Shown piece after piece: positions 55,769-64,000 of a stretch of 64,000 nt of DNA (positions are counted from its first letter, which is position 1; every line of letters begins with the position of its first letter). Source of the stretch: Thermomonas brevis. GTDB lineage: Bacteria > Pseudomonadota > Gammaproteobacteria > Xanthomonadales > Xanthomonadaceae. The DNA lies in the NCBI RefSeq assembly GCF_014395425.1, contig NZ_CP060711.1, forward strand, positions 3,286,001-3,350,000. The letters run 5' to 3'. Position numbers and translations under genes: made by a program. The notes below the pieces were generated by a model. The model searched no databases, was not told the DNA's origin, and saw nothing but the letters and a program-made list of their open reading frames with translations.

Positions 55769-58051
55769 TCAGAACTCCTGCCAGTCGTCCCCTTCGGCCT
55801 GGGGCGGCGCGCTGCGCTTGACCGGCTTTGGCGCGACGGCCGGCTTCTTCGCCGGCGCCGACTGCGACGGAGCCGCCTTCGGTGCCGGCTGGGAAACCGT
55901 TGACGCCGACGCGTGCGCGGTCGGACGGGCGGCGGAGCTTTCCAGCCGGAACATCGCCACGGCTTCGACCAGCTGACGCGCCTGCTCCTCCATCGAGCGC
56001 GCTGCCGCCGTCGCTTCCTCGACCAGCGCCGCGTTCTGCTGCGTCGTCTCGTCCATCTGGGTAACGGTCTGATTGACCTGTTCGATGCCGCTGCTCTGCT
56101 CCTGCGAGGCGGCGGAAATGTCCGCCATGATGTCGGTGACGCGCTGCACGCTGCCCACGATCTCGGTCATGGTCTGGCCGGCCCGTTCCACCAGGGCACT
56201 GCCTTCCTCGACCTGCATCACCGAGTCGATGATGAGCTGCTTGATCTCGCTGGCCGCGCCCGCGCTGCGCTGAGACAGCGCGCGCACCTCGCCTGCGACC
56301 ACCGCGAAGCCGCGGCCCTGCTCGCCGGCGCGCGCCGCTTCCACCGCCGCGTTCAAGGCGAGGATGTTGGTCTGGAAGGCGATGCCGTCGATCACGCCGA
56401 TGATGTCGGCGATCTTCTTCGACGACGCCTCGATGGCGCTCATCGTCGCCACCACCTGTTGGACCACCTTGCCGCCCTGCGCGGCCACGCCGGCCGCACC
56501 CTGCGCCAGCTGGTTGGCCTGGCGCGCGTTCTCGGCGTTCTGGCGCACGGTGGAGGTGAGTTCCTCCATCGATGCCGCGGTTTCCTCCAGCGACGCCGCC
56601 TGCTGCTCGGTGCGCTGCGACAGGTCGTCGTTGCCGCTGACGATCTCGCGGGTGGCGGTGTTGATGTCGGCGGCGGAGGCCTGGATGCGGCCGACGATGT
56701 CGGTGAGCTGCGTCACCGTCGCGTTGGCGTCGTCGCGCATCTTCGCGAACACGCCCTGGAAGTCGCCTTCCATACGCGCGGTCAGGTCGCCGCGGGCGAT
56801 GGCCTGGAGCAGGGACGACGTCCGGGCCAGGTTGTCGTCGGTGGTCTGCATCAGCGTGTTGAGGCTGAGCACGATCTCGCGGAAGTCGTACTGGTAGCTG
56901 TCGGCGTCGCCGCGCAGGCTGAAATCGCCGTTGGCGGCGGCGTCGCCCAGCCGGCGGATGCCCTGGCTGATCGCGCTCAGGTTGCGCTTGATCGTGGCCA
57001 TGGTCTCGGTGATCTCGGCCTTCTCGCCGGGCAGCTGCGGCATGTCCTGGCTGAGGTCGCCGATGGCGTAGCGCTGGGCCAGCTCGATCACCTGCATCTT
57101 CACGCCGATGTGGCCGGCGACCAGCTGGTTGGTGCCGGCCACCATGGCGCCGTAGTCGCCGGGGAAGGCGTCCGCGTCCATCCGGTAGCTGATCGTGCCT
57201 TCCTCGTGCCGGCGCTCCATCTCGCGCTGGGCGGCGAGCACGGCCTGGATCGTCTCCTGCATGCCGCGCATGCTGCCGAGCAGCTGCCCGCATTCGTCGC
57301 GCGAGGTCTGCACGATGGCGTTGTCGAGGCGTCCTCGGGCGATCGCGTCGGCCACCGAGGTCGCCCGGCGCAGCGGGCCGACGATGCGGTCGCCGATCAG
57401 CCAGCCCAGCCCGAACAGCGCCACCACCAGGAGGCCGCCGGCCAGCGTCATGATCCCGGTGAAGCGCCACGCCTGCGCCTGCACGTCGTCCATGTAGACG
57501 CCGGTGGCGACCACCCAGTTCCACGGCTGGTAGAGGCGCGCGTAGGCCATCTTCAGCACCGGCGCGTCGCCGTGGCCGGGCTTGGCCCAGTGGTAGGTGG
57601 TGAAGCCGTCGCCGCGCCGCACCGATTCCAGCTGGTCGTAGAACAGCCGGTCGCCGTGCTCGGTGCGGTAGTCCTTCAGGTCCTGCCCGACCAGGTCCTT
57701 GCGCAGCGGATGCATCAGCATCCGGTTGCCGGTGTCGAGGACGTAGAAGTAGTTGTCGTTGTCGTCCGTGTGCATCGTGCTCAGCGCGGCCAGGGCCTGC
57801 CGCTGGGCGTCGGCGCGCGGAAGCTTGCCGTCCTGTTCCAGCTTGCGGTAGTGGTCGAGCACGCTGTTGGCGAGCTGCACCCGGATGTCCAGCGCGATCT
57901 TGCGCGTCTTGTTGACGTCCAGGTACTGGAAGCGCGCGGCGATGACGGCGACGGAAATCACGCCGATCGCGCTGATCAGGGTGAGCAGGATCAGCTTGCG
58001 CTGGACGGACAGGTTGGCGAGGGCGCGCGACAGCGACGTGAGGATGCTCAT
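55769..58051 (-). CDS. Methyl-accepting chemotaxis protein with sCache_2-like sensor, pentapeptide-tailed
   Basis: The 760-residue protein has TM1 (about 18-38) and TM2 (about 190-212) enclosing a single-Cache sensor ([34 protein letters not shown]). HAMP, HAMP-like repeats and the signalling domain ([18 protein letters not shown]) follow. A linker rich in Ala, Pro and Lys ends in DWQEF, matching the xWxxF CheR/CheB tether. sCache_2 domains often bind small carboxylates; the ligand here is unknown. It follows cheW after 108 bases with no separate FliA box, so it is probably transcribed with cheW. Confidence 0.93.
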   Translation of the reverse strand: MSILTSLSRALANLSVQRKLILLTLISAIGVISVAVIAARFQYLDVNKTRKIALDIRVQLANSVLDHYRKLEQDGKLPRADAQRQALAALSTMHTDDNDNYFYVLDTGNRMLMHPLRKDLVGQDLKDYRTEHGDRLFYDQLESVRRGDGFTTYHWAKPGHGDAPVLKMAYARLYQPWNWVVATGVYMDDVQAQAWRFTGIMTLAGGLLVVALFGLGWLIGDRIVGPLRRATSVADAIARGRLDNAIVQTSRDECGQLLGSMRGMQETIQAVLAAQREMERRHEEGTISYRMDADAFPGDYGAMVAGTNQLVAGHIGVKMQVIELAQRYAIGDLSQDMPQLPGEKAEITETMATIKRNLSAISQGIRRLGDAAANGDFSLRGDADSYQYDFREIVLSLNTLMQTTDDNLARTSSLLQAIARGDLTARMEGDFQGVFAKMRDDANATVTQLTDIVGRIQASAADINTATREIVSGNDDLSQRTEQQAASLEETAASMEELTSTVRQNAENARQANQLAQGAAGVAAQGGKVVQQVVATMSAIEASSKKIADIIGVIDGIAFQTNILALNAAVEAARAGEQGRGFAVVAGEVRALSQRSAGAASEIKQLIIDSVMQVEEGSALVERAGQTMTEIVGSVQRVTDIMADISAASQEQSSGIEQVNQTVTQMDETTQQNAALVEEATAAARSMEEQARQLVEAVAMFRLESSAARPTAHASASTVSQPAPKAAPSQSAPAKKPAVAPKPVKRSAPPQAEGDDWQEF

Positions 58052-58125
58052 TGCGGGGCTGAAGACCGTGGCAAGAGGGCGCGCGTCGGGGCCGCCCGGG
58101 GAATCTGCGGGTGTCCGGAAACGAT

Positions 58126-58149
58126 GATGCCGGCGCAGGGGCCGGCATC
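58126..58149 (-). terminator. GC-rich hairpin after cheW
   Basis: A 9-bp perfect stem, GATGCCGGC (58126-58134) with GCCGGCATC (58141-58149), starts 10 bases past the cheW stop and is followed on the minus strand by ATCGTTTCC. It may partly terminate cheW transcripts before the MCP gene. Confidence 0.45.
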
Positions 58150-58159
58150 GGATGCGGCG

Positions 58160-58660
58160 TCAGGCCGCTTGCGCGGTGGCGTTGTCGACCACCAGGCCCA
58201 TTTCCGTGCTGGTCATCAGCCCTTCGATGTCGAGCAGGATCAGCATGCGCTCGTCCAGCGCGCCGATGCCGGTGAGGAAGCGGCGATCGATCCCGGTGCC
58301 GACTTCCGGCATCGACCGGATCTGCTCGCCGGTCAGCTGCACCACGTCGGACACGCTGTCCACCACCATCCCGACCACGCGGTCGGCCACGTTCAGCACG
58401 ATCATCACGGTCAGCGCGTCGACCTTGGCCTCCAGGCGGAACTTCACCCGCATGTCGATGACCGGGACGATGGTGCCGCGCAGGTTGATCACGCCCTTGA
58501 TGTAGTCCGGCGCGTCGGGCAGGCGGGTGACCGCGTCGTAGCCGCGGATCTCCTGCACCTTGAGGATGTCCACGCCGTACTCTTCCTTGCCCAGGGTGAA
58601 GGTGAGGAATTCGCCGGCCGTTGCGGTTTGGGCGGCGAGGGGTGCGGCAGGTGTGCTCAT
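58160..58660 (-). CDS. cheW: Chemotaxis scaffold protein CheW
   Basis: The 166-residue protein has the CheW SH3-like fold: EFLTFTLGKEEYGVDILKVQEI, DYIKGVINLRGTIVPVIDMR and VVDSVSDVVQL. It couples MCPs to CheA. ATG 58660 was chosen since the region upstream holds a FliA promoter and no similarity. It leads the minus-strand chemotaxis cluster. Confidence 0.95.
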   Translation of the reverse strand: MSTPAAPLAAQTATAGEFLTFTLGKEEYGVDILKVQEIRGYDAVTRLPDAPDYIKGVINLRGTIVPVIDMRVKFRLEAKVDALTVMIVLNVADRVVGMVVDSVSDVVQLTGEQIRSMPEVGTGIDRRFLTGIGALDERMLILLDIEGLMTSTEMGLVVDNATAQAA

Positions 58661-58690
58661 GTCAGGTCCGGATGCAAGTCGACATGCACG

Positions 58691-58717
58691 GAATCGGCAG
58701 GTCGCGGCATTTCTTGA
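58691..58717 (-). promoter_or_regulatory. FliA (sigma-28) promoter of cheW
   Basis: On the minus strand TCAAGAAA (complement of 58710-58717), an 11-base spacer and GCCGATTC (complement of 58691-58698) lie 30 bases upstream of the cheW start. Confidence 0.75.
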
Positions 58718-58802
58718 GTGCCATCGCTGGAATGGCCGGAACCGGCCGCCTGCTTCGGTTGAAAATATTCGCCCGGATGAAATTTCCGGGCGTGGCGCCG
58801 AC

Positions 58803-59960
58803 TCAGTGGTTGCCGGCGAACAGCTCACGGCCGATCAGCATCCGGCGGATCTCGTTGGTGCCGGCGCCGATGGCGTAGAGCTTGGCGTCGCGCAGGATCC
58901 GGCCGGTGGCGAATTCGTTGATGTAGCCGTTGCCGCCCAGCGACTGGATGGCCTCCAGCGCCACCTGCACCGCCGCCTCGCTGGCGTGCAGCAGGCAGGC
59001 CGCGGCGTCGATGCGGCTCTTGTGGCCGGCGTCGTAGTCGCGGGCGACCTGATAGGCGAAGGCGCGGCTGGACTGCAGCGCCGTGTACATGTCGGCGATC
59101 TTGGCCTGCATCAGTTCGAAGGTGCCGATGGCCTGGCCGAACTGGCGGCGTTCGCGCACGTAGGGCAGGGCGATGTCCAGCGCCGCCTGCATCAGGCCCA
59201 GCGGGCCGCCGGACAGGACCAGGCGCTCGGTGTTCAGGCCGCTCATCAGCACCTTGACGCCGTTGTTGACCTCGCCCAGTACGTTCTCGGCCGGGATTTC
59301 GCAGTTCTCGAACACCAGCTCGCAGGTGTTGCTGCCGCGCATGCCCAGCTTGTCCAGCTTCTGCGCGGTGGAAAAGCCCTTCATGCCCTTCTCGACGATG
59401 AAGGCGGTCATGCACTTGCTGCCCAGCTCGCGGCTGGCGGTGCGCATGTAGACGATGAGGACGTCGGCCTCGGGGCCGTTGGTGATCCACATCTTGTTGC
59501 CGTTGGCGATCCACACGCCGCCCTTCAGCTCGGCGCGGCAGCTCATCGAGCCGACCACGTCGGAGCCGGCGCCCGGCTCGCTCATCGCCAGCGCGCCCTT
59601 CCACTCGCCGCTGCACAGCTTGGGCAGGTACTTCGCCCGCTGCGCGTCGTTGCCGTTGGCGTAGAGGTTGTTGACGCAGAGGTTGGAATGCGCGCCGTAG
59701 CTCAGGCCCACCGAGCCGGAAGCGCGGCTGATCTCCTCCATCGCCACCAGATGGGCGAGGTAGCCCATCTCGCTGCCGCCGCAACCGGCGGGAACCGTCA
59801 TCCCCAGCAGGCCCAGCTCGCCGAGCTTCGGCCAGAGGTCCTGCGGGAACCAGTTGTCCTCGTCGATCTTCGCCGCGCGCGGGGCGATTTCCGCGTCGGC
59901 GAAGCGGCGCACCGCCTCGCGCAGGGCATCGATGTCTTCGCCGAGGGGAAATGGGCGCAT
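58803..59960 (-). CDS. ivd: Isovaleryl-CoA dehydrogenase
   Basis: This 385-residue acyl-CoA dehydrogenase is of the isovaleryl type. It has [16 protein letters not shown] near residue 80, the FAD-binding [12 protein letters not shown], and the substrate-base segment [19 protein letters not shown], where the Glu corresponds to the unusual catalytic position of isovaleryl-CoA dehydrogenases. The final part is [17 protein letters not shown]. It oxidises isovaleryl-CoA to 3-methylcrotonyl-CoA in leucine breakdown. The usual liuBCD genes are not downstream. It lies 158 bases from leucine dehydrogenase, in the same direction. Confidence 0.92.
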   Translation of the reverse strand: MRPFPLGEDIDALREAVRRFADAEIAPRAAKIDEDNWFPQDLWPKLGELGLLGMTVPAGCGGSEMGYLAHLVAMEEISRASGSVGLSYGAHSNLCVNNLYANGNDAQRAKYLPKLCSGEWKGALAMSEPGAGSDVVGSMSCRAELKGGVWIANGNKMWITNGPEADVLIVYMRTASRELGSKCMTAFIVEKGMKGFSTAQKLDKLGMRGSNTCELVFENCEIPAENVLGEVNNGVKVLMSGLNTERLVLSGGPLGLMQAALDIALPYVRERRQFGQAIGTFELMQAKIADMYTALQSSRAFAYQVARDYDAGHKSRIDAAACLLHASEAAVQVALEAIQSLGGNGYINEFATGRILRDAKLYAIGAGTNEIRRMLIGRELFAGNH

Positions 59961-60063
59961 GGAATGTTTTCTACTTTGCGTTGAAATGGGCTCCGCAGAG
60001 CCCCTCTTGAGTCAAGGGGGGCGCCGCGACAGCGGCGGGGTATGTGGAGGCGACTGGCCGGGG

Positions 60064-60090
60064 CCCGAAGTTTGCTTCGCAAACTTCGGG
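60064..60090. repeat. Palindrome between leucine dehydrogenase and isovaleryl-CoA dehydrogenase genes
   Basis: A perfect 12-bp stem (CCCGAAGTTTGC with GCAAACTTCGGG) closes a TTC loop. Further hairpins occur on either side (a GGGCTC/GAGCCC stem at about 59,988-60,003, and a GATTGAT/ATCAATC pair at about 60,090-60,120). The cluster probably ends or attenuates the leucine dehydrogenase transcript, but no T tract is present. Confidence 0.6.
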
Positions 60091-60118
60091 GGATTGATCC
60101 GGGCCCAGCCCGCATCAA

Positions 60119-61216
60119 TCAGGCCCGGATGCGCCCCTGGAAGCGCGTCCGGCCGCGACCCAGCGGCAGCTTCAGCTTGCCGATCTTCTCGATGCGCTCT
60201 TCGGCCAAGCGGTCGGCGGCGCGATAGGTCGGGATGCCGTCGCGGTCGGCGATCTCGTAGATGCGCGACAGGTTGTGGTAGATCGTGCGCATCATCCGCA
60301 TGGCGCGCTCGCGGTTGTAGCCGTCCAGCTCCAGCGCCACGTTCATCACGCCGCCCGCGTTCACCGCGTAGTCCGGCGCGTACAGGATGCCGCGGCGGAC
60401 CACTTCGTCGCCGATCTCGTTGTTCGCCAGCTGGTTGTTGGCCGCGCCGCAGATGACCTTGCACTTCAGGCGCGGCAGGGTCTGCTCGTTCACGGTGCCG
60501 CCCAGCGCGCAGGGCGAATACACGTCGGCCGGCACGTCGTAGATGTCGTCCAGGCCCACGGCCTCGGCGCCGTATTCGGTCACGGCCTTCTCGACCAGCG
60601 CCGGGTTGATGTCGGTGACGAAGATCTTGGCGCCGCGTTCCTTCAGCAGCTTCACGTATTCCATGCCGACGTGGCCCAGGCCCTGCACGGCGTAGGAATA
60701 CTTGCCCACGTCCTCGTCGCCGAACTGGCGGTTCAGCGTCGCCATCAGGCCCTGCAACGTGCCGTAGGCGGTGAACGGCGAGGGATCGCCGGAGCCGCCG
60801 TGCACCTGGTGCACGCCGGTCACGTACTCGGTCTCGCGGTACACGTATTCCATGTCGTTGACGTCGATGCCGACGTCCTCGGCGGTGATGTAGCGCCCGC
60901 CCAGCGACTCCACGAATTGGCCGAACGCGCGGAACAGCGCCTCGGACTTGTCGGTGGCCGGGTTGCCGATGATCACTGCCTTGCCGCCGCCGATGTTCAG
61001 GCCGGCCACGGCGTTCTTGTAGGTCATGCCGCGCGACAGGCGCAGCACGTCGTTCAGCGCCTCCGCCTCGCTCTTGTACGGCCACATGCGGGTGCCGCCC
61101 AGCGCCGGGCCCAGCACGGTGTTGTGGATGGCGATGATCGCCTTCAGGCCGGCGTCCTTGTTGTGGCAGAACACGACCTGCTCGTGGCCGTAGATGTCGA
61201 GCGTTTCGAAGATCAT
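60119..61216 (-). CDS. ldh: Leucine dehydrogenase (Glu/Leu/Phe/Val dehydrogenase family)
   Basis: This 365-residue enzyme has the catalytic-lysine region LNIGGGKAVIIGNP, substrate-binding ALGGTRMWPYKSEAEAL, the NAD-binding GLGHVGMEYVKLL and AANNQLANNEIGD. It reversibly deaminates branched-chain amino acids to 2-keto acids in the cytoplasm. Assignment to leucine rather than valine or phenylalanine rests on family resemblance. With ivd downstream, it covers the first and third steps of leucine catabolism. Confidence 0.9.
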   Translation of the reverse strand: MIFETLDIYGHEQVVFCHNKDAGLKAIIAIHNTVLGPALGGTRMWPYKSEAEALNDVLRLSRGMTYKNAVAGLNIGGGKAVIIGNPATDKSEALFRAFGQFVESLGGRYITAEDVGIDVNDMEYVYRETEYVTGVHQVHGGSGDPSPFTAYGTLQGLMATLNRQFGDEDVGKYSYAVQGLGHVGMEYVKLLKERGAKIFVTDINPALVEKAVTEYGAEAVGLDDIYDVPADVYSPCALGGTVNEQTLPRLKCKVICGAANNQLANNEIGDEVVRRGILYAPDYAVNAGGVMNVALELDGYNRERAMRMMRTIYHNLSRIYEIADRDGIPTYRAADRLAEERIEKIGKLKLPLGRGRTRFQGRIRA

Positions 61217-61384
61217 TGCAAAAACTCCGGCCGGCGCCCGCCGCGTGCAGCGGAACCGGTGGCTGTGGGAATGGAAACGGAAATGTGCTGCGGCCGGGCG
61301 GACTCCCCGCCGCAGCCCGACATTTTAAGCCATTCCCCCGTCGCGGGCCTGTATACGCGCCGGTACGGCGCGCGGGCGCCGCTT

Positions 61385-62203
61385 TCAGCCGGCCGGCGTA
61401 GGCGCCTTGAAGCCGGCGCAGGGATCGGGCCGCTGCGTCGCCGGGATGCGGTGCGCTTCGTCGAACGCCGCGGCGTCGGCGGCCGGTTCCAGGAAACCCA
61501 CCGCATGCGGATGCAGGCCATCGCGGCGCAGCCAGAACGGCACCGCGATGTCGCCGCGCACGTGGCCGTTGCCGGCGATCAGCACCACGCCCGAGGCCGC
61601 GTGCGTGCGCAGCGTTTCGGCCATCACCACGTCGCGGGCGATCTGCGCCTTCGCCATCGGTGAGACCATCGCCTCCGGCAGCATGCCGCAGTGGCTGTCG
61701 CGCACCTCGCGCTCCTGCGCGGCCAGCACGTCGGCGGGCAAGGCACCCAATTGGTAGTGGGCGATCAACTCGGCCGGCAGCGCGGCGGCGAAGCCGTCCT
61801 TCACCACCTGCGATGCGTCCGCGCGCGACAGGTTGGCGGCCAGCAATGGCAGCTTGTATTCCAGCGCCAGCGCGATTACCGGCTTGTAGTAGGCCCACGT
61901 CCAGCTCGCCTTCGGCGGCGCGGCGCGGGCGATCACGCAGTCGGCGTCCGCGCATTCGGCTATGGCCGCGTCCAGCGCCGGCTGCTGCGCGGTGTCGAAC
62001 TGCTCCATCGCGATCGCCGGCCGCCAGCCGGCCTCGATCTTCCCGCGCAGCAGCGCCGCGCGCGCGGCGTGGCCGGCGGCGCTGTCGTGCACTTCGCCCA
62101 GCAAAAGCACCGGCTCCGATGCGGGCGGCGCCGGCGGCGCGTGCCGGCAGGCGGCCAGCGCGACGGCGAAGACAAAAGGCAGCAACAGGAGGTGAGGGCG
62201 CAT
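61385..62203 (-). CDS. ChaN-like (DUF399) haem-binding-type lipoprotein
   Basis: From ATG 62203 the 272-residue protein has a lipoprotein signal peptide with Cys19 (AVALAAC). The ChaN-family core follows: VLLLGEVHDSAAGHAARAALL, the IAMEQFDTAQQPALD region, and the C-terminal GVVLIAGNGHVRGDIAVPFWL. ChaN binds haem in Campylobacter, where it is an outer-membrane lipoprotein tied to iron uptake. No iron-uptake genes are nearby, so that role is not supported here. It is divergent from the acyl-CoA mutase gene. Confidence 0.85.
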   Translation of the reverse strand: MRPHLLLLPFVFAVALAACRHAPPAPPASEPVLLLGEVHDSAAGHAARAALLRGKIEAGWRPAIAMEQFDTAQQPALDAAIAECADADCVIARAAPPKASWTWAYYKPVIALALEYKLPLLAANLSRADASQVVKDGFAAALPAELIAHYQLGALPADVLAAQEREVRDSHCGMLPEAMVSPMAKAQIARDVVMAETLRTHAASGVVLIAGNGHVRGDIAVPFWLRRDGLHPHAVGFLEPAADAAAFDEAHRIPATQRPDPCAGFKAPTPAG

Positions 62204-62286
62204 GGGCGGCGGATACGGTGGCGTCCGGGCCATCCTAACCCGCGCGCTACAATCGGGGATTGCCATTCAACGTGTGGATGCAGTCC

Positions 62287-64000
62287 ATGAGCACCCCGGC
62301 CGAAACCCTCCCGCAGCCGCAATCCGAAGCCACCCCGCTGCGCTTCGTCACCGCCGCCAGCCTGTTCGACGGCCACGACGCCGCGATCAACATCATGCGC
62401 CGGCTGATCCAGTCGCAGGGCGCGGAGGTGATCCACCTCGGCCACAACCGCAGCGTCGAGGACGTGGTGCGCGCGGCCTTGCAGGAAGACGCCGACGCCA
62501 TCGCGCTGTCGTCCTATCAGGGCGGCCACGTCGAATACCTGAAGTACATGGTGGACATGCTGAAGGAGCGCGATGCCGCCCATATCCGCGTGTTCGCCGG
62601 CGGCGGCGGCACCATCACGCCGGAGGAAATCCGCGAGCTGGAGGCCTACGGCGTCGAACGCATCTACCACCCCAACGACGGTATGAAGATGGGACTGGTG
62701 GAAATGATCGAGGACGTGGTGCGCCGCGCCGGAGCCGCGCGCCTGCCGGTCGACAAGCCGCACAAGGTCGGCTTCGACAACGAGATCGAGATCGGCCGGA
62801 TGCTCTCGGCCATCGAAGAGTCCGCGCTGGACGAAAGCGAACTGGCGCGCCTGCGCAAGGAATGGGCGCTGGCCGGCGGCAAGACCCCGGTGGTCGGCAT
62901 CACCGGCACCGGCGGCGCGGGCAAATCGTCGGTCACCGACGAACTGCTCAACCGCTTCCTCGCCAACTTCCCGGACATGCACGTCGCCGTGGTCAGCGTC
63001 GATCCCACCCGCCGCCGCACCGGTGGCGCGCTGCTGGGCGACCGTATCCGCATGAACTCGCTGCGCTCCTCGCGCGTGTTCATGCGTTCGATGGCGACCC
63101 GCCGCCAGCACATGGCGACCAATATCGTCTTGAAGGACTGCATCGCCTTCCTGAAATCGCTGGGCTATGACCTCGTGATCGTCGAGACCGCCGGCATCGG
63201 CCAGAGCGATTCGGAGATCGTCGATCTGGTCGATTTCCCGATGTACGTGATGACCAGCGATTTCGGCGCGCCCAGCCAGCTCGAAAAGATCGACATGCTG
63301 GACTACGCCGAACTCGTCGTGCTCAACAAGTTCGACAAGCGCGGCGCGGAGGATGCGCTGCGCGACGTGCGCAAGCAGTGGAAGCGCAACCGCGTGGCGT
63401 TCCAGACCAAGGACGAGGACGTGCCGGTCTATCCGACGATCGCCTCGCAGTTCAACGATCCTGGCCTGAACTGGATGTTCGCCAACCTGTGCCGCCTGCT
63501 GCGCGAGAAGCTGGCGCTGGATGCCGGCCGCTGGTCGCCGGCGATCAATACCGAACTGAAGGAACCGCGCGCCACCGTGCTGATTCCCGGCAACCGCGTG
63601 CGCTATCTCGCCGAGATCGCCGAGCAGGGGCGCGGCATCAATGCGCGCATCGAATCGCAGGCCGAGATCGCCGACCGCGCGCAGTCGCTGTGGGAGGCGC
63701 TCAAGGAACTGGGCGACGACAGGCTGCCGAACGCCCTCGACCTCTACGCTGCCGAAGCGCTGACCGAAGGCGACGACCGCAGCCTCAAGACCCTGCGCCA
63801 GCGCTACAACGACGCCATCCAGTCGCTTGATTCCGAAGCCCTGCGCCTGCTGCGCGAGTGGCCCGCCCGCCTGAAATCCATCGTCGAGCCGGTCAACGAA
63901 TACCAGGTGCGCGACAAGACCATCCGCGTCGAAAACTACCGCGAATCCCTCAGTCACCAACAGATCCCGAAGATCGCCGCCCCCACCTACAAGAGCTGGG
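62287..64000 (+). CDS. icmF: IcmF-type fused B12-dependent acyl-CoA mutase (3' end outside window)
   Basis: About 571 codons are visible and the frame is open at the window end. Order: a B12-binding domain (about 15-140) with SLFDGHDAAINIMRRL and LSSYQGGHVEYLKYM; a MeaI-type G3E GTPase (about 195-420) with the P-loop GITGTGGAGKSSVTDEL, VVSVDPTRRRTGGALLGD and VETAGIGQSDSE; then a linker running into the mutase domain (KIAAPTYKSW). This B12-GTPase-mutase order is IcmF, which interconverts isobutyryl- and butyryl-CoA and, in some members, isovaleryl- and pivalyl-CoA. An in-frame ATG also occurs at 62278. A TACAAT box is at 62248-62253. Confidence 0.92.
   Translation, partial: MSTPAETLPQPQSEATPLRFVTAASLFDGHDAAINIMRRLIQSQGAEVIHLGHNRSVEDVVRAALQEDADAIALSSYQGGHVEYLKYMVDMLKERDAAHIRVFAGGGGTITPEEIRELEAYGVERIYHPNDGMKMGLVEMIEDVVRRAGAARLPVDKPHKVGFDNEIEIGRMLSAIEESALDESELARLRKEWALAGGKTPVVGITGTGGAGKSSVTDELLNRFLANFPDMHVAVVSVDPTRRRTGGALLGDRIRMNSLRSSRVFMRSMATRRQHMATNIVLKDCIAFLKSLGYDLVIVETAGIGQSDSEIVDLVDFPMYVMTSDFGAPSQLEKIDMLDYAELVVLNKFDKRGAEDALRDVRKQWKRNRVAFQTKDEDVPVYPTIASQFNDPGLNWMFANLCRLLREKLALDAGRWSPAINTELKEPRATVLIPGNRVRYLAEIAEQGRGINARIESQAEIADRAQSLWEALKELGDDRLPNALDLYAAEALTEGDDRSLKTLRQRYNDAIQSLDSEALRLLREWPARLKSIVEPVNEYQVRDKTIRVENYRESLSHQQIPKIAAPTYKSW

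Overview
The window is GC-rich chromosomal DNA from a gammaproteobacterium of the Xanthomonadaceae/Lysobacteraceae group (Xanthomonas, Lysobacter, Luteimonas and Thermomonas relatives). The basis is the codon bias, the rpsF-rpsR-rplI-dnaB-alr order, FliA-type promoters with a TCAAG/TAAAG -35 box, and protein families typical of that group. The genus cannot be fixed from sequence alone.

Layout. 1-10 kb is housekeeping: a cut-off unknown gene, ynfA, an asnS operon, an IscA-like Fe-S protein, the S6-S18-L9 operon, dnaB, alr, a wax ester synthase/DGAT homologue and an OmpA-type lipoprotein. The tmRNA gene ssrA is at 10.0-10.4 kb. An AT-richer islet with a toxin-antitoxin-like pair and twin palindromic operators follows it.

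11.5-29.3 kb is a surface-adhesin region. It holds a two-partner secretion pair: a TpsB transporter and a roughly 3,120-residue TpsA haemagglutinin-like exoprotein broken by one frameshift. A response regulator with an AraC-type DNA-binding domain is divergent from tpsA, and a 7TM-DISM sensor kinase follows. A YadA-like trimeric autotransporter comes next, with a second AraC-type regulator divergent from it. The two regulators have nearly identical DNA-binding domains. Both adhesin/regulator intergenic regions carry the same pair of direct half-sites spaced 21 bp apart, so the two adhesins look like one regulon. Two REP-pair palindromic elements flank the kinase gene.

29.4-43 kb holds a GGDEF-EAL protein, infA, aat, a FemAB-like acyltransferase, a NYN nuclease-like protein, trxB, ald, ftsK, lolA, rarA and a fluoride riboswitch with crcB. 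An inverted pair of another short repeat family flanks lolA-rarA-crcB.

43-58.7 kb is a chemotaxis cluster, mostly on the minus strand: cheW, four MCPs, a phosphate-type porin, a degenerate-GGDEF/EAL protein, cheR, cheD and cheB, plus one TonB-domain gene on the plus strand. Five transcription starts in it have FliA (sigma-28) promoter matches, including those of the porin and the TonB-like gene. CheD and one MCP end in the same seven residues, encoded by different codons.

58.8-64 kb encodes branched-chain acyl metabolism: isovaleryl-CoA dehydrogenase, leucine dehydrogenase and an IcmF-type fused acyl-CoA mutase cut by the window end, with a ChaN-like lipoprotein between them. Long ORFs antisense to these genes were treated as GC-bias shadows.
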